A stretch of 64,000 nt of DNA from Alphaproteobacteria bacterium (GTDB taxonomy: Bacteria; Pseudomonadota; Alphaproteobacteria; SMXS01), in assembly GCA_028284945.1 (NCBI GenBank), contig JANQQJ010000033.1, positions 62,001 to 126,000 of the forward strand, written 5' to 3'. This document shows, in pieces, positions 9,993 to 19,866 of the stretch; the first letter of the stretch is position 1; each line of letters starts with the position of its first letter. Both the position numbers and the translations under genes were made by a program. The notes beneath the pieces were generated by a model. It saw only the letters and a program-made list of their open reading frames with translations, was not told where the DNA came from and ran no database searches.

Positions 9993-10403
9993 TCAACTCT
10001 CGGTCAGCTGCTGTTTCAGGCTGTCCAGGTCGCCCAGCACCCAGGCTTTTTCGATCAATCCCTTATGGCAGGTGAAGAAGGCAGCGCCGGCATAGCGGAT
10101 CGGCCTGCCTGTCGCTTCGATGCTCAGCGCAACGCCTCGATGGGTTCCGGTGTAGGTCAACCGTGCGGCTGCGCTGTCGCCCTCGACGATCAGCGCTTCA
10201 ATGTCGTTATGGAAGTCGGGAAAAGCGGCGCGGATGGAACGGGTGTAATCCAGAAATTCTTCGATTCCAGCGGTCTCCCTACCCAGCGACCCCCGAAACT
10301 TGAATTTGGGACCCAGAATCTCGCTAGCAGCGGCCTCGTTCCACTGGTTCCAAACTTCATTGTAGAAGCGTTCTATCAATTGACCGGGTGTCATATCGGG
10401 CAT
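9993..10403 (-). CDS. SnoaL-like / ester cyclase family protein
   Basis: Small protein of 136 residues with a SnoaL-like (NTF2-fold) pattern: an N-terminal helix (LIERFYNEVWNQWNEAAASEIL), then FRGSLGRETAGIEEFLDYTRSIRAAFPDFHNDIEALIVEGD and RLTYTGTHRG. Such proteins are often annotated as ester cyclases, but most have no known substrate. The frame continues 75 codons upstream into low-quality sequence; the ATG at 10403 has GGAG 7 bases upstream and opens the conserved fold, so I chose it. It is divergent from ndk. The function is unknown. Confidence 0.78.
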   Translation of the reverse strand: MPDMTPGQLIERFYNEVWNQWNEAAASEILGPKFKFRGSLGRETAGIEEFLDYTRSIRAAFPDFHNDIEALIVEGDSAAARLTYTGTHRGVALSIEATGRPIRYAGAAFFTCHKGLIEKAWVLGDLDSLKQQLTES

Positions 10404-10509
10404 GGTAAATCTCCATGGTGGCGCACAGCGCATTCTTCGGTTGCTGGCAAGTGCGGTTGCGGTTAAGACACCGCCGATCAAAATTCCCCTCCTTTGAAAA
10501 GAAGAGATC

Positions 10510-10932
10510 ATGGCAACCGAACGTACGCTTTCTATCATCAAACCCGACGCCACCCGCCGCAATCTGACCGGCAAGATCAATGCGATGCTTGAAGAAGCTG
10601 GCCTTCGCATTGTCGCCCAAAAGCGCATTCAACTGACCCGCGGCCAGGCCGAAGGTTTTTATGCAGTGCATGCCGAACGTCCGTTCTTCAACGACCTTTG
10701 CGATTTCATGACGTCAGGCCCGGTCGTGGTTCAGGTGCTCGAAGGCGACAATGCGGTCGCGCGCAATCGCGAGGTGATGGGCGCGACCAACCCGGAAGAG
10801 GCCGCTGAAGGCACAATCCGCAAGACATTTGCTGAATCCATTGAGGCCAACTCGGCCCATGGGTCCGATTCTCAGGAAAACGCCGCCATCGAAATCGCGT
10901 ATTTCTTCGCTGCGACCGAGATCGTCGGCTAG
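10510..10932 (+). CDS. ndk: Nucleoside diphosphate kinase
   Basis: NDK of 140 residues, exchanging gamma-phosphates between nucleoside tri- and diphosphates through a phosphohistidine. It opens with [14 protein letters not shown], and the catalytic His117 lies in the signature AHGSDS. Length is standard. A good ribosome-binding stretch (AAAAGAAGAG) precedes the ATG. Its stop overlaps the purN stop region by 4 bp in a convergent arrangement. Confidence 0.98.
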   Translation: MATERTLSIIKPDATRRNLTGKINAMLEEAGLRIVAQKRIQLTRGQAEGFYAVHAERPFFNDLCDFMTSGPVVVQVLEGDNAVARNREVMGATNPEEAAEGTIRKTFAESIEANSAHGSDSQENAAIEIAYFFAATEIVG

Positions 10933-11582
10933 CTGTCGTTGATCAGAGGGCTCACCATCCCGGCTGGGCTCTCGATCTCTCCGTCGATCATGACCTGGTG
11001 GCCGCTGACGCGCAGCCGGCCTTCAGCAAACAGGCGCACGGCCATCGGATAGAGCTTGTGCTCCCAGTCGAGCACGCGGGCCTCAAGCGTTTCTTCGGTG
11101 TCATCCGGCATCACCGGCACACAGGCCTGGAAGATGATCGGTCCGTTGTCCATTTCCGGCCTGACGAAGTGAATCGTGCAGCCGGTTACCCGCACACCGT
11201 CCTCGATCGCCCGTTCATGCGTATGCAGCCCGCGATAGGCGGGCAGAAGCGACGGATGCACATTCACGATCTGGTCGCGCCAGCGGCCGATGAAGTCAGC
11301 TCCCAGTAGCCGCATAAAGCCAGCCAGGCACAAGAGTTCAGCGCCGGTATCAACCAGCGCTTCGTGCAGTGCCTCTTCAAATTCTTCGCGGGTGCCGAAG
11401 TGGGTATGGTCGATCACCTGGGTCGGCACGTTGAAGGATTCCGCGATTTCGAGCCCCTTGGCGTCCGAGCGGTTGGAGATCACGGAGACGACGCTGGCGG
11501 GAAAGTCCGCATCAGCGCAGGCTTCCAACAAGGCGCGCATATTGCTGCCACGGCCGGATATGAGGATAGCGACTGAGATCAT
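10929..11582 (-). CDS. purN: Phosphoribosylglycinamide formyltransferase
   Basis: PurN transfers the formyl group from 10-formyl-THF to GAR in purine synthesis. It has 217 residues. The N-terminal phosphate loop ISGRGSNM and the catalytic segment [23 protein letters not shown] are intact, followed by [18 protein letters not shown]. Its ATG overlaps the purM stop by 4 bp (ATGA), so purM and purN are translationally coupled. Confidence 0.96.
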   Translation of the reverse strand: MISVAILISGRGSNMRALLEACADADFPASVVSVISNRSDAKGLEIAESFNVPTQVIDHTHFGTREEFEEALHEALVDTGAELLCLAGFMRLLGADFIGRWRDQIVNVHPSLLPAYRGLHTHERAIEDGVRVTGCTIHFVRPEMDNGPIIFQACVPVMPDDTEETLEARVLDWEHKLYPMAVRLFAEGRLRVSGHQVMIDGEIESPAGMVSPLINDS

Positions 11583-12634
11583 GGCTGCACCGTGATTGCC
11601 GGCGCTTCGGGCTCACGCAGGCCAATCTCACCGATCCGATAGACCGTTTCCCCTGCGTCCTGAAGGATAGTGCTGGCTTTTTCGGCACCGTCGGCGGGGA
11701 CGATGACCGCCATGCCAATGCCGCAGTTAAAGGTGCGCAGCATTTCCGAAGGTTCAATGCCTCCGGCTGCTTGAAGCCAATCGAAAACCGGCGGCTGTGG
11801 CCATGCGGACCGGTCGATCCGGGCGGCCAGGCCGTCGGGCAGAACCCGCGGAATATTTTCAAGCAATCCGCCCCCGGTGATATGCGCCAGGCCGTGGACG
11901 AGCCCTTCCTTGATGGCAGCCAGGCACGACCGGACATAGATCCGCGTCGGCGCAAGCAGCGCTTCTCCCAGCGGTATATCCGGGTCGAACGGGGCAGGGG
12001 CGCTGTAGCCGAGGCCCTGTGTTTCAACGACTTTCCTCACCAGTGAATATCCGTTTGAGTGCAATCCATTAGAGGCCAATCCTAATATCAAATCTCCATC
12101 TGAAATGGCATTGCCCGTTAGTTCACCGCCACGTTCCAGAGCGCCAACGGAAAACCCGGCGAGATCATAGTCACCCTTTCCGTACATGCCCGGCATTTCG
12201 GCGGTTTCGCCGCCGATCAGCGCGCTTCCAGACTGACGGCACCCTTCGGCAATACCGGCAACGACGTCGGCTGCAGCGTCCACATCAAGCTGACCGGTGG
12301 CGTAGTAATCGAGAAACAGCAGGGGTTCGGCGCCTTGAACGACCAGATCATTGACGCACATGGCGACCAGGTCGATCCCGACCGTATTGTGAATGCCGGA
12401 CTCGATAGCGAGTTTCAACTTCGTCCCGACCCCATCCGTGGCGGCAACGAGAATCGGGTCGCTGTAGCCTGCCGCTTTCAGGTCGAACAGGCCGCCAAAT
12501 CCACCCAAGCCAGCGTCGGACCCCGCCCGCCGCGTGCTGGCGGCAAGCGGCTTTATACGCTCGACAAGCGCGTTACCTGCGTCGATGTCGACGCCGGCAT
12601 CCTTATAGTTGAGTGGTTTGTTATCGCCGGACAG
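11579..12634 (-). CDS. purM: Phosphoribosylformylglycinamidine cyclo-ligase (apparent CTG start)
   Basis: AIR synthetase, ATP-dependent ring closure of FGAM to AIR. The body is standard ([47 protein letters not shown]). The conserved N-terminal segment, beginning [21 protein letters not shown], is encoded, but the only ordinary start codon inside the frame is a TTG at 12508, which would remove about 42 conserved residues. Upstream the frame closes with TAA at 12641-12643. The single plausible start between is CTG at 12634, exactly where relatives have their Met (then S-G-D-N-K). That gives 351 residues, a normal length. No strong ribosome-binding site is visible. Alternatives are a real CTG start or a sequence error in the start codon. 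Confidence 0.9.
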   Translation of the reverse strand: MSGDNKPLNYKDAGVDIDAGNALVERIKPLAASTRRAGSDAGLGGFGGLFDLKAAGYSDPILVAATDGVGTKLKLAIESGIHNTVGIDLVAMCVNDLVVQGAEPLLFLDYYATGQLDVDAAADVVAGIAEGCRQSGSALIGGETAEMPGMYGKGDYDLAGFSVGALERGGELTGNAISDGDLILGLASNGLHSNGYSLVRKVVETQGLGYSAPAPFDPDIPLGEALLAPTRIYVRSCLAAIKEGLVHGLAHITGGGLLENIPRVLPDGLAARIDRSAWPQPPVFDWLQAAGGIEPSEMLRTFNCGIGMAVIVPADGAEKASTILQDAGETVYRIGEIGLREPEAPAITVQP

Positions 12635-12756
12635 GGTGCTTTACCGTTCAGCAAAGTGGTAAGAAGTGCGCCACGACAGTAGCGGATTTGTGTGTGCAGA
12701 ATCGAGCCCCATATTCTGTTCTGGCCGTTCTTGTTTGCGTTGCTATGGTGTTCCCC

Positions 12757-13872
12757 ATGAAGATCGCGTATTGGCGCTGCGGCGCCCTATCCCTTTTTGC
12801 TGTAGTGACTGCGCTGGCCTTGCTCCAGACGAGCTGGGCGCAGACAACGGCGCATCAGGGTGATGCCTACGTTGTTCGTGCCGTTGCTGTCGACGTGACC
12901 GCTGAGACGGCTGCTGACGCCCGCCAGATCGCAATTCGCCGCGGCCAGATGGAAGCGCTACAGACATTGTTGCGCCGTATGACGCTGGATGAGGATCGCG
13001 GACGACTCCCTAGGCCCGATTCGCGGACGGTCGAGTCGTTGGTAAGAACCATTGAATTTGAGAATGAACGCTATTCTTCGACCCGCTATATCGCCGACTT
13101 AACGGTCGGATTCGATGGAGCTGGGGTTCGCAGGGCGCTGCAACTGGCGCGCATTCCCTTTGCCGAACCCGTCAGCAACACGGTGCTGGTCCTGCCCATC
13201 TATGAAGATGCCGGTGCTCACATGCTGTGGGACCGACCCAATCCATGGTGGGACGCCTGGCAGCAGATGGATTGGCGGACGAGTTTGCTGCCCTTTGCGC
13301 TGCCTGAAGGCACATTGGCGGACCTGGCTTCCCTGAGTGCGGATCAGGCGATGCGGGGCAATCAGGAACGGCTGGGTCAACTTGGCTCGCGTTACGGGAC
13401 AACGGAAGTTGTTGTGGCTCCTGCGTCCTGGTCAACAGATCTTCGGACGGGCGAACCGACGCTTGTTGTCGATATTCGACACTATGGTGTGGCCGGAGAG
13501 CAGGTAACACCTTTTGAGGTGCCGCTGCGCGGCGATGAGTCAGAGGCTGACTTCCTGGTCCGGGTCGCAGGTGAAGTTGGCTCCATGCTTGCTGACGAGT
13601 GGAAGAAAAACGCGCTTGTTCAGCAGGGGGCGGAGGGGACGCTGACAGCGACGTTGGACGTCACGTCGCTACAGGACGTCGTAACAGCCCGGAACCGCTT
13701 CGACGCGGCGCCGATGATCCGTTCCATCAATCTGGAAAGCCTGAGTACGACGCGCGCCGTTTATCAGCTCACCTATCTGGGCGGTCAGGAACAATTGTCG
13801 GTTTCGTTGTCGCAATATGGTATCGACTTGATCGAAACGGAGGATGGCTGGCGCCTCGGATTACAGCGCTAG
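12757..13872 (+). CDS. DUF2066 domain-containing exported protein
   Basis: Protein of 371 residues with a clear signal peptide (residues 1-28, hydrophobic core LSLFAVVTALALLQ, cleavage after SWA). After it comes a DUF2066 domain, with the typical ARQIAIRRGQMEALQTLLRRMT near the N terminus and repeated alpha/beta segments after it. The function of the family is not established. In alphaproteobacteria it commonly sits between purMN and the CDP-alcohol phosphatidyltransferase, as here. The frame is open upstream to 12613, but that would overlap the purM start; I chose the ATG that begins the signal peptide (an ATG at 12745 is possible). About 120 bp separate it from divergent purM. Confidence 0.82.
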   Translation: MKIAYWRCGALSLFAVVTALALLQTSWAQTTAHQGDAYVVRAVAVDVTAETAADARQIAIRRGQMEALQTLLRRMTLDEDRGRLPRPDSRTVESLVRTIEFENERYSSTRYIADLTVGFDGAGVRRALQLARIPFAEPVSNTVLVLPIYEDAGAHMLWDRPNPWWDAWQQMDWRTSLLPFALPEGTLADLASLSADQAMRGNQERLGQLGSRYGTTEVVVAPASWSTDLRTGEPTLVVDIRHYGVAGEQVTPFEVPLRGDESEADFLVRVAGEVGSMLADEWKKNALVQQGAEGTLTATLDVTSLQDVVTARNRFDAAPMIRSINLESLSTTRAVYQLTYLGGQEQLSVSLSQYGIDLIETEDGWRLGLQR

Positions 13873-13894
13873 GTCGCCCCAATGAGGCTCTGGA

Positions 13895-14455
13895 ATGAAC
13901 TGGTCGGTCGTCAACCTGCCAAACACGCTGTCTTGGGCGCGGCTGATCGCGACACCGGTCGCGGTGCTGTACATTCTTGGTGACGAACTTCAGGTTGCCT
14001 TTTTCATTTTCGTCATAGCCGGTATCACGGACGCCCTGGACGGATTCCTCGCCCGCCGGCTCAATCTGGTATCGGATTTCGGCCGGATCATTGATCCGGT
14101 TGCCGACAAGGCGCTGCTTACCGCCACCTATCTGGCGTTGGCGTATGTTGGGTATCTTCCCTGGTGGCTGACGGGCCTGGTGGTCGGCCGGGATCTTTTG
14201 ATTATCGCGGCCTATGGCGTATCCGGTTTGTTCGGGGTCAAAATTCGCCCGGCGCCCGTTGCCATGAGTAAATTCAATACCACCTGCCAGATTGCGCTCG
14301 CAGCGGGGGTGCTTTTTGAAGGCGGGTTCGCGTTTACCCTATGGGGGATGATCGACGTTCTAATCTGGTTGACCGCAGCGACGACCGTTTTGTCATGGGT
14401 GCAGTATCTTGTCTTGTGGATCACAACGCGCGGCACGATGGAGCGGGTACCGTGA
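13895..14455 (+). CDS. CDP-alcohol phosphatidyltransferase (PgsA-like)
   Basis: Integral membrane enzyme of 186 residues with the complete CDP-alcohol phosphotransferase signature D-x2-D-G-x2-A-R-x8-G-x3-D-x3-D (from DALDGFLARR to DPVAD, residues 46-71). It has about five hydrophobic segments. The family makes phosphatidylglycerophosphate, cardiolipin or related lipids from CDP-diacylglycerol and an alcohol. Size and sequence suggest PgsA type, but the alcohol acceptor is not certain. Its TGA overlaps the GTG of the next gene. Confidence 0.88.
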   Translation: MNWSVVNLPNTLSWARLIATPVAVLYILGDELQVAFFIFVIAGITDALDGFLARRLNLVSDFGRIIDPVADKALLTATYLALAYVGYLPWWLTGLVVGRDLLIIAAYGVSGLFGVKIRPAPVAMSKFNTTCQIALAAGVLFEGGFAFTLWGMIDVLIWLTAATTVLSWVQYLVLWITTRGTMERVP

Positions 14456-15129
14456 CCCTTCAGCAAAAACAGCAGCTTACGTTAGACTGGCCGGTGCGGC
14501 CCGCTATGGGGCGCGAGGATTTCATGGTGGCTGCCTGTAATGAAGATGCAGTCGGCTGGATCGACCGGTGGCCGGACTGGCCAGCGCCGGCACTGGTCCT
14601 CTATGGCCCTACAGCGTCGGGGAAGACGCACCTCGCCCATGTCTGGCAGCAACAGGCGAATGCGCTTTGGGCAGATGGCCCCGAAGACACGCGGTTGCAT
14701 GGCCACATCATCGCGAGGGGCGCTGTGTGCCTCGACATCAATGGGGGGGTCGATGATGAGACCGCCCTGTTTCATCTCTACAACCACGCCCGCGACCATG
14801 GTGGAACAATTTTGCTGACCGGTCAGGCCCCGGCATCGGCTTGGAACCTGTCACTTGCAGACTTGGGATCACGGCTCAATGCGGCACCCAATGTCGGGCT
14901 TTTGTTGCCCGATGATGCGCTATTGGGTGCGCTGCTGGTCAAGCTTTTTGCCGATCGGCAGCTTGAAGTTGATCCCAGTGTGCTAAATTACCTGTTATCG
15001 CGTATGGAACGGTCGTTCGCAGCGGCAGGCGACATGGTTGACCGGCTGGATAAGGCCGCGCTAGCTGCCGGAAGAGCCGTTACAGTGCCGTTTGCGCGGC
15101 AGGTGCTGGAGCAGATGCCGCCGGACTAG
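14452..15129 (+). CDS. hdaA: DnaA-related replication regulator (HdaA/DUF of AAA type)
   Basis: Protein of 225 residues resembling the DnaA AAA+ domain without the DNA-binding domain. The Walker A is [15 protein letters not shown], and the C-terminal region has the lid segment [20 protein letters not shown]. Alphaproteobacterial HdaA stimulates hydrolysis of DnaA-bound ATP together with the sliding clamp, preventing re-initiation. An N-terminal clamp-binding-like motif, QQLTLDWP, is present at residues 6-13. The start is a GTG preceded by GGAG at 8 bases and overlapping the previous stop; the longer open frame upstream is inside the neighbouring gene. Confidence 0.88.
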   Translation: MTLQQKQQLTLDWPVRPAMGREDFMVAACNEDAVGWIDRWPDWPAPALVLYGPTASGKTHLAHVWQQQANALWADGPEDTRLHGHIIARGAVCLDINGGVDDETALFHLYNHARDHGGTILLTGQAPASAWNLSLADLGSRLNAAPNVGLLLPDDALLGALLVKLFADRQLEVDPSVLNYLLSRMERSFAAAGDMVDRLDKAALAAGRAVTVPFARQVLEQMPPD

Positions 15130-15141
15130 GCGGTGTCATGC

Positions 15142-15173
15142 AACGGTCATGTTGCGACATTAGTGTGACCGTT
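15142..15173. promoter_or_regulatory. 8-bp inverted repeat upstream of ppk, possible operator
   Basis: AACGGTCA (15142-15149) and TGACCGTT (15166-15173) form a perfect inverted repeat with 16 bases between. Inside it, GTCAT, GACAT and TGACC recur at roughly 10-base steps, reminiscent of the tandem 11-mers of a Pho box. It sits 45 bp upstream of the GTG I prefer as the ppk start. PhoB control of ppk would be sensible, but the assignment is a guess. Confidence 0.4.
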
Positions 15174-15218
15174 CCGCGCGTTGCGGCGTTCTTTTTGTTG
15201 AGAAATCAGGGGTTCAAG

Positions 15219-17384
15219 GTGTCAGGAGCAGCGACAAGTCAGCAAGGGGACGTGCCTGCGGCAGAGACTGCACCCGCGCTGAATGCTGAGGCTCCGTCAC
15301 GGTTCATGAATCGCGAACTCTCCTGGCTACAGTTCAATACCAGGGTTTTGGAAGAGGCGCATAACGGGGCTCATCCCTTGCTGGAACGGCTTCGTTTCCT
15401 GTCAATCTCGGCCAGTAATCTGGACGAGTTCTACATGGTTCGCGTGGCCGGCCTGCGTGGCCAGATTCATGCCGGCATTACGACGGTCAGCGACGACGGC
15501 CTGACGCCCGCCCAACAGATCGACGAAATCAACGCCATGGCCTACCGCCTGCTCGGCGAACAGCAGGCCTGCTGGAGCACATTGAAGGACGCGCTTGGCG
15601 AGGCCGGGATTGATGTGCTGGAAAGCGATGAACTTAGCGATACGGATCTGGACTGGCTGGAAGACCGGTTTTTGGACGAGATATTTCCGGTTCTGACGCC
15701 CTTGGCGATTGATCCGGCGCACCCATTTCCGTTTGTGCCTAATCTCGGCTTTGTGCTCGCGATGGAGCTAAGGCGGCATGTTGACCGCCAGCCGATGAAT
15801 GCGTTGATCCCGTTGCCCCGGCAAATTGAGCGGTTTATCCGGCTGCCGGGGGACACGATCCGGTTCATTGCATTGGAAAATGTGATCGCGCTGTTTCTGG
15901 AACAGTTATTCCCCGGCTATAAATTGGTCGGGCGCGGAGAATTCCGGGTCGTCCGGGACAGCGACCTGGAACTCGAAGAAGAAGCTGAAGATCTAGTCCG
16001 GCTGTTTGAAACGGCGCTCAAACAACGCCGCCGTGGCCGGGTTATTCTGCTTAAGGTCACAGCGAATATGCCCGCTTCGTTGCGAAACTTTGTTATTGCT
16101 GAAATGGATGTGGTGCCGGACGATGTGTTTGTCGTGGACGGCATGCTGGGTCTGTCAGATACGAAAGAACTGATCGTCGATGAACGGCCGGATTTGACCT
16201 TTGTGCCCTTCAATCCGCGCTTTCCTGAGCGGATTCGCGATCATGGCGGCGACTGCTTCGCGGCCATCCAGCAGAAAGACATTATCGTTCATCATCCCTA
16301 TGAGAGTTTCGATGCCGTCGTGCAATTCGTCCGGCAAGCGGCGGTCGATCCGAATGTGGTGGCGATCAAGCAGACGCTCTATCGCACCAGTGACGATTCG
16401 CCGATCGTCAAGGCGCTGATCGATGCAGCCGAGGCCGGCAAATCCGTAACCGCGCTCGTCGAACTTAAGGCGCGGTTTGATGAGGCGGCCAATATCCGCT
16501 GGGCCCGGGATATGGAGCGGGCAGGGGTGCAGGTCGTCTATGGCTTTTTGGAACTGAAGACCCATGCCAAAGTGTCGCTGGTTGTGCGGCGTGAAGCGGG
16601 CGCATTGCGCACCTATGTGCATTTCGGGACCGGCAATTATCATCCGGTGACCGCGCGGATTTATACGGACTTTTCCTACTTCACCGATGATCCGGCGCTT
16701 GGCCGTGATGCGACGCGCCTGTTCAACTATCTGACCGGCTATGCCGAACCCACGACCTTTGAAAAAATTGCGATTTCCCCGTCGGGGCTGCAACCGCGCC
16801 TGATCGAAAATATCAAAAAGGAAATCGAGTTCGCCAAGGCCGGTAAGCCCGCCGAAATCTGGGGCAAGATGAATTCGCTGGTCGATCCGTCGATCATCGA
16901 CGCGCTCTATGAGGCGAGCCAGGCCGGCGTCAAAATCGATCTGATTGTCCGGGGCATTTGCTGCCTGCGGCCCGGCCTGAAGGGCTTGTCAGAGAATATT
17001 CGGGTCAAGAGCATCGTCGGCCGCTATCTCGAACATGCCCGTATCGTGTGCTTCGGCAATGGTGCTGAACTGCCGTCGCCCCAGGCCAAGGTGTTCATCT
17101 CGTCAGCCGACTGGATGCCCCGGAACTTCTACCGCCGGGTTGAGACGCTGATCCCGCTTGATAACCCAACTGTCCACGCGCAAGTGCTGGACCAGGTCAT
17201 GGTGGCCAATCTGAAAGACGAACAACAGACCTGGTGGCTGCAGCCTGATGGCAGCTATATCCGTGAAGAAGCGGGTGAGGACGGATTCAACGCCCATGAC
17301 TATTTTATGAACAATCCGAGCCTGTCTGGGCGCGGTGAAGCCCTGGCTGAAAAGGCCACACCGACACTGATCCTCGACGACTAA
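15219..17384 (+). CDS. ppk1: Polyphosphate kinase 1
   Basis: PPK1 reversibly polymerises the ATP gamma-phosphate into polyphosphate. It has 721 residues from this GTG, which has AGGGG 6 bases upstream; an ATG at 15138 would add 27 unrelated-looking residues and cover the palindrome there. The N-terminal domain opens with [12 protein letters not shown], followed by the head domain and two phospholipase-D-like C domains. The phosphohistidine region [16 protein letters not shown] and the ATP-site segment [10 protein letters not shown] are intact. ppx follows after 81 bp, so synthesis and hydrolysis of polyphosphate are encoded together. Confidence 0.96.
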   Translation: MSGAATSQQGDVPAAETAPALNAEAPSRFMNRELSWLQFNTRVLEEAHNGAHPLLERLRFLSISASNLDEFYMVRVAGLRGQIHAGITTVSDDGLTPAQQIDEINAMAYRLLGEQQACWSTLKDALGEAGIDVLESDELSDTDLDWLEDRFLDEIFPVLTPLAIDPAHPFPFVPNLGFVLAMELRRHVDRQPMNALIPLPRQIERFIRLPGDTIRFIALENVIALFLEQLFPGYKLVGRGEFRVVRDSDLELEEEAEDLVRLFETALKQRRRGRVILLKVTANMPASLRNFVIAEMDVVPDDVFVVDGMLGLSDTKELIVDERPDLTFVPFNPRFPERIRDHGGDCFAAIQQKDIIVHHPYESFDAVVQFVRQAAVDPNVVAIKQTLYRTSDDSPIVKALIDAAEAGKSVTALVELKARFDEAANIRWARDMERAGVQVVYGFLELKTHAKVSLVVRREAGALRTYVHFGTGNYHPVTARIYTDFSYFTDDPALGRDATRLFNYLTGYAEPTTFEKIAISPSGLQPRLIENIKKEIEFAKAGKPAEIWGKMNSLVDPSIIDALYEASQAGVKIDLIVRGICCLRPGLKGLSENIRVKSIVGRYLEHARIVCFGNGAELPSPQAKVFISSADWMPRNFYRRVETLIPLDNPTVHAQVLDQVMVANLKDEQQTWWLQPDGSYIREEAGEDGFNAHDYFMNNPSLSGRGEALAEKATPTLILDD

Positions 17385-17465
17385 AGCTATCTAGCTTCAA
17401 ACCGGTTTCCTTGCCAACTGATACGGGCTAGGGTGCGCGCGTCCACCGTTTGACCATCGTGGTTC

Positions 17466-18989
17466 ATGAGCGCTCTAGCCGACTCCCTCACAGCTCCTGA
17501 TATCTGGCAGGTACCTGCACGTGTTGCCGTCATCGATGTTGGCTCGAACACGGTTCGGCTGGTCGCCTTCGACATGGACGGACGAATTCCCAAACTGATC
17601 TTCAATGAAAAGGCGTTCTGTGGCCTGGGCCGATCTTTGGCGACCAGCGGTGAACTGGACCCAGAGGGCATCACGCTGGCGCTGACGACAATCCATCGCT
17701 TCGTGACGATCGCCGGCCAGATGAACGTGGCGCATCTGGAAATCGTTGCGACGGCCGCAGTCCGTGAATCGCGCAATGGCGAGGAGTTTGCCGACGATGT
17801 CGAAGCCGTTACCGGGCAAACGCTTCGGGTGATCTCCGGTGAGGAGGAGGCTTATTTCGCAGCGATGGGTGTGGCTGCTGGAATCCAGGACGCTGACGGT
17901 GTTGCGGGCGATCTCGGCGGCGGAAGCCTTGAACTGGTCGGGATCGACGAGGGGATCGTGGCGCCTGGGGATTCTTTGCCGCTGGGCACACTACGCCTGG
18001 TGGATGCCCATGGTGATGATCAGAAAGCTGCGGCAAAGGCCATCGACAAATCACTGTCAGGCCTCGAGTGGCTGAAGAGCTACCGCGGCCGGTCGCTTTA
18101 CGCGGTGGGCGGAACCTGGCGGGCCATTGCGCGCGTTCATATGACGGCCAAAGACTATCCACTTCGCATCCTTCATCAGTACGAGACGCCAGGCGATGAG
18201 GCTGCCGCATTCTTACAATCGCTTCTGGATGACCCCGATGACGACCTGATTGCGGCCTCGGGCGTGGCGCGCAAACGCGTCGCTATGTTGCCGGTGGCGG
18301 CCCTGGTGATGTCGCGCCTGCTGAAGATCTTGAAGCCAGCGAGCTTGGTGGTCTCGGGATTGGGATTGCGTGAAGGGATTCTGTTCCATCATGCAGCAGA
18401 GGAACTTCGCCGGGCTGATCCGCTTCTTGCGTTCTGCCGTGAAGTGGCCCAGCGCCGAAGCCGGTTTCCTGAACATGGTGACTACTTCATGGGCTGGACT
18501 GAGCCCCTGTTCGACGGAGAGTCCGCGCGGGACAAACGGCTGCGATATGCCGCATGTTTACTCAGCGATATTGCATGGTCCGGTCATCCCGATTACCGGG
18601 CGGAGCTGGCGATGGATCAGATCATGCTGGCACAGATTCTGGGCACGGATCATCCCGGTCGGGCGTTTCTCGGCCTGGCCCTTTTCGTGTTGAATGGCGG
18701 TGGGGTCAATGCTCTGCCCACAGAGCGTGCTCGCGCTCTGTTGGACGAGGATGAAGCCGACCGTGCCTATAAGCTGGGCCTTGCCCTGCGCCTTGGTCAG
18801 CGGATTTCAGGCGGTACACAGGAACTACTCGAACTTACCAGCTTGGTGGTGGACGACGGAAAACTCATCCTGCGGATTGCCGAGGGCGGCCGCTACATGG
18901 TTGGCGAGGCGGTTGAGCGCCGCTTGAACACGCTGGCCTCAGCACTTGATCTTGAGCCGTTGGTTGAAGAGGCCAAGGCCGAGGATTAG
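17466..18989 (+). CDS. ppx: Ppx/GppA family phosphatase (exopolyphosphatase)
   Basis: Enzyme of 507 residues of the ASKHA fold that removes terminal phosphates from polyphosphate and, in some members, hydrolyses pppGpp. The phosphate-1 motif VAVIDVGSNTVRLVAF (about residues 20-35) and the phosphate-2 motif GDLGGGSLELV are intact. The C-terminal half (from ~310) is the HD-like helical domain. It follows ppk. Which of the two activities dominates cannot be told from sequence. Its stop overlaps the convergent hydrolase gene by 4 bp. Confidence 0.93.
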   Translation: MSALADSLTAPDIWQVPARVAVIDVGSNTVRLVAFDMDGRIPKLIFNEKAFCGLGRSLATSGELDPEGITLALTTIHRFVTIAGQMNVAHLEIVATAAVRESRNGEEFADDVEAVTGQTLRVISGEEEAYFAAMGVAAGIQDADGVAGDLGGGSLELVGIDEGIVAPGDSLPLGTLRLVDAHGDDQKAAAKAIDKSLSGLEWLKSYRGRSLYAVGGTWRAIARVHMTAKDYPLRILHQYETPGDEAAAFLQSLLDDPDDDLIAASGVARKRVAMLPVAALVMSRLLKILKPASLVVSGLGLREGILFHHAAEELRRADPLLAFCREVAQRRSRFPEHGDYFMGWTEPLFDGESARDKRLRYAACLLSDIAWSGHPDYRAELAMDQIMLAQILGTDHPGRAFLGLALFVLNGGGVNALPTERARALLDEDEADRAYKLGLALRLGQRISGGTQELLELTSLVVDDGKLILRIAEGGRYMVGEAVERRLNTLASALDLEPLVEEAKAED

Positions 18990-19636
18990 GCCGGCCCGGT
19001 CACACCGCGCTTGTCGAGATAGGCGTTCACAGTGCCGACAAGCTGTTCCATGTGGTCTTCAAAGAAGTGGCTGGCGCCATCGATCCGTTCATAGTCCACC
19101 GTAATGGCACGCTGGGCCTGGAGTTTTTCAGCCAGTTTTTCCGTTGATTCGGGCTCAACGACATTGTCTGCCGTACCCTGAACGATGATGCCGGACGACG
19201 GGCAGGGGGCCAGAAAGTTGAAGTCGTACATGTTGGCGGGGGGTGCAATAGAGATAAAGCCTTGTATCTCCGGGCGGCGCATCAGCAATTGCATGCCGAT
19301 CCAGGCGCCGAAGGAGAAACCGGCAATCCAGCAGCTCGGGGCATCCGGATTATAGGTCTGCAACCAGTCCAGCGCCGATGCGGCGTCGCTCAATTCGCCG
19401 ACACCATTGTCATATTCGCCCTGGCTCCGGCTGACACCGCGAAAATTGAAACGCAGCACCGCAAATCCCCGCCGAACGAAGGCATGGAACATGTGGTAGA
19501 CGACCTTATTGTTCATCGTCCCGCCAAACTGCGGGTGCGGATGCAGGATCAGGGCGATGGGCGCATTCTTCACCTTAGCGGGCTGATAACGCCCTTCGAG
19601 ACGGCCTTCGGGGCCGGGAAAAATTACCTCAGGCAT
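18986..19636 (-). CDS. Alpha/beta hydrolase
   Basis: Soluble alpha/beta hydrolase of 216 residues. The opening (HPHPQFGGTMNNKVVYHM) and FNFRGVSRSQG are typical of the small CocE/YpfH-like hydrolases found next to Fe-S genes in alphaproteobacteria. The nucleophile is Ser108 in GFSFGAW; the Asp in GTADNVV and the His in GASHFF complete a triad. The substrate is unknown. It is divergent from cysE across a 230-bp region. Confidence 0.85.
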   Translation of the reverse strand: MPEVIFPGPEGRLEGRYQPAKVKNAPIALILHPHPQFGGTMNNKVVYHMFHAFVRRGFAVLRFNFRGVSRSQGEYDNGVGELSDAASALDWLQTYNPDAPSCWIAGFSFGAWIGMQLLMRRPEIQGFISIAPPANMYDFNFLAPCPSSGIIVQGTADNVVEPESTEKLAEKLQAQRAITVDYERIDGASHFFEDHMEQLVGTVNAYLDKRGVTGPA

Positions 19637-19866
19637 GCAGTTTATTCTCCCTGTGGTGCCGGGTGTGTCGGACCGACCGTTGGCTCAGTCGGTTGGCATC
19701 CGGTAAAAATTGGTTTAATAGCAACACGTTGCCACCATGCACCTTGACGTGCGATTGCCTTGTACTCACATAGGGCGTTATCGATTGCGGCAAAGAGTTG
19801 CGTTGTTGGTCAGTAGGTTACGTGCAGTCGTTATAGCACAAACGGAAACAATGCGAGCATTGGATC

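Noticed and set aside
12613-12756. Upstream extension of the DUF2066 gene
   Set aside because: It would overlap the purM start and place the signal peptide in the middle of the protein.
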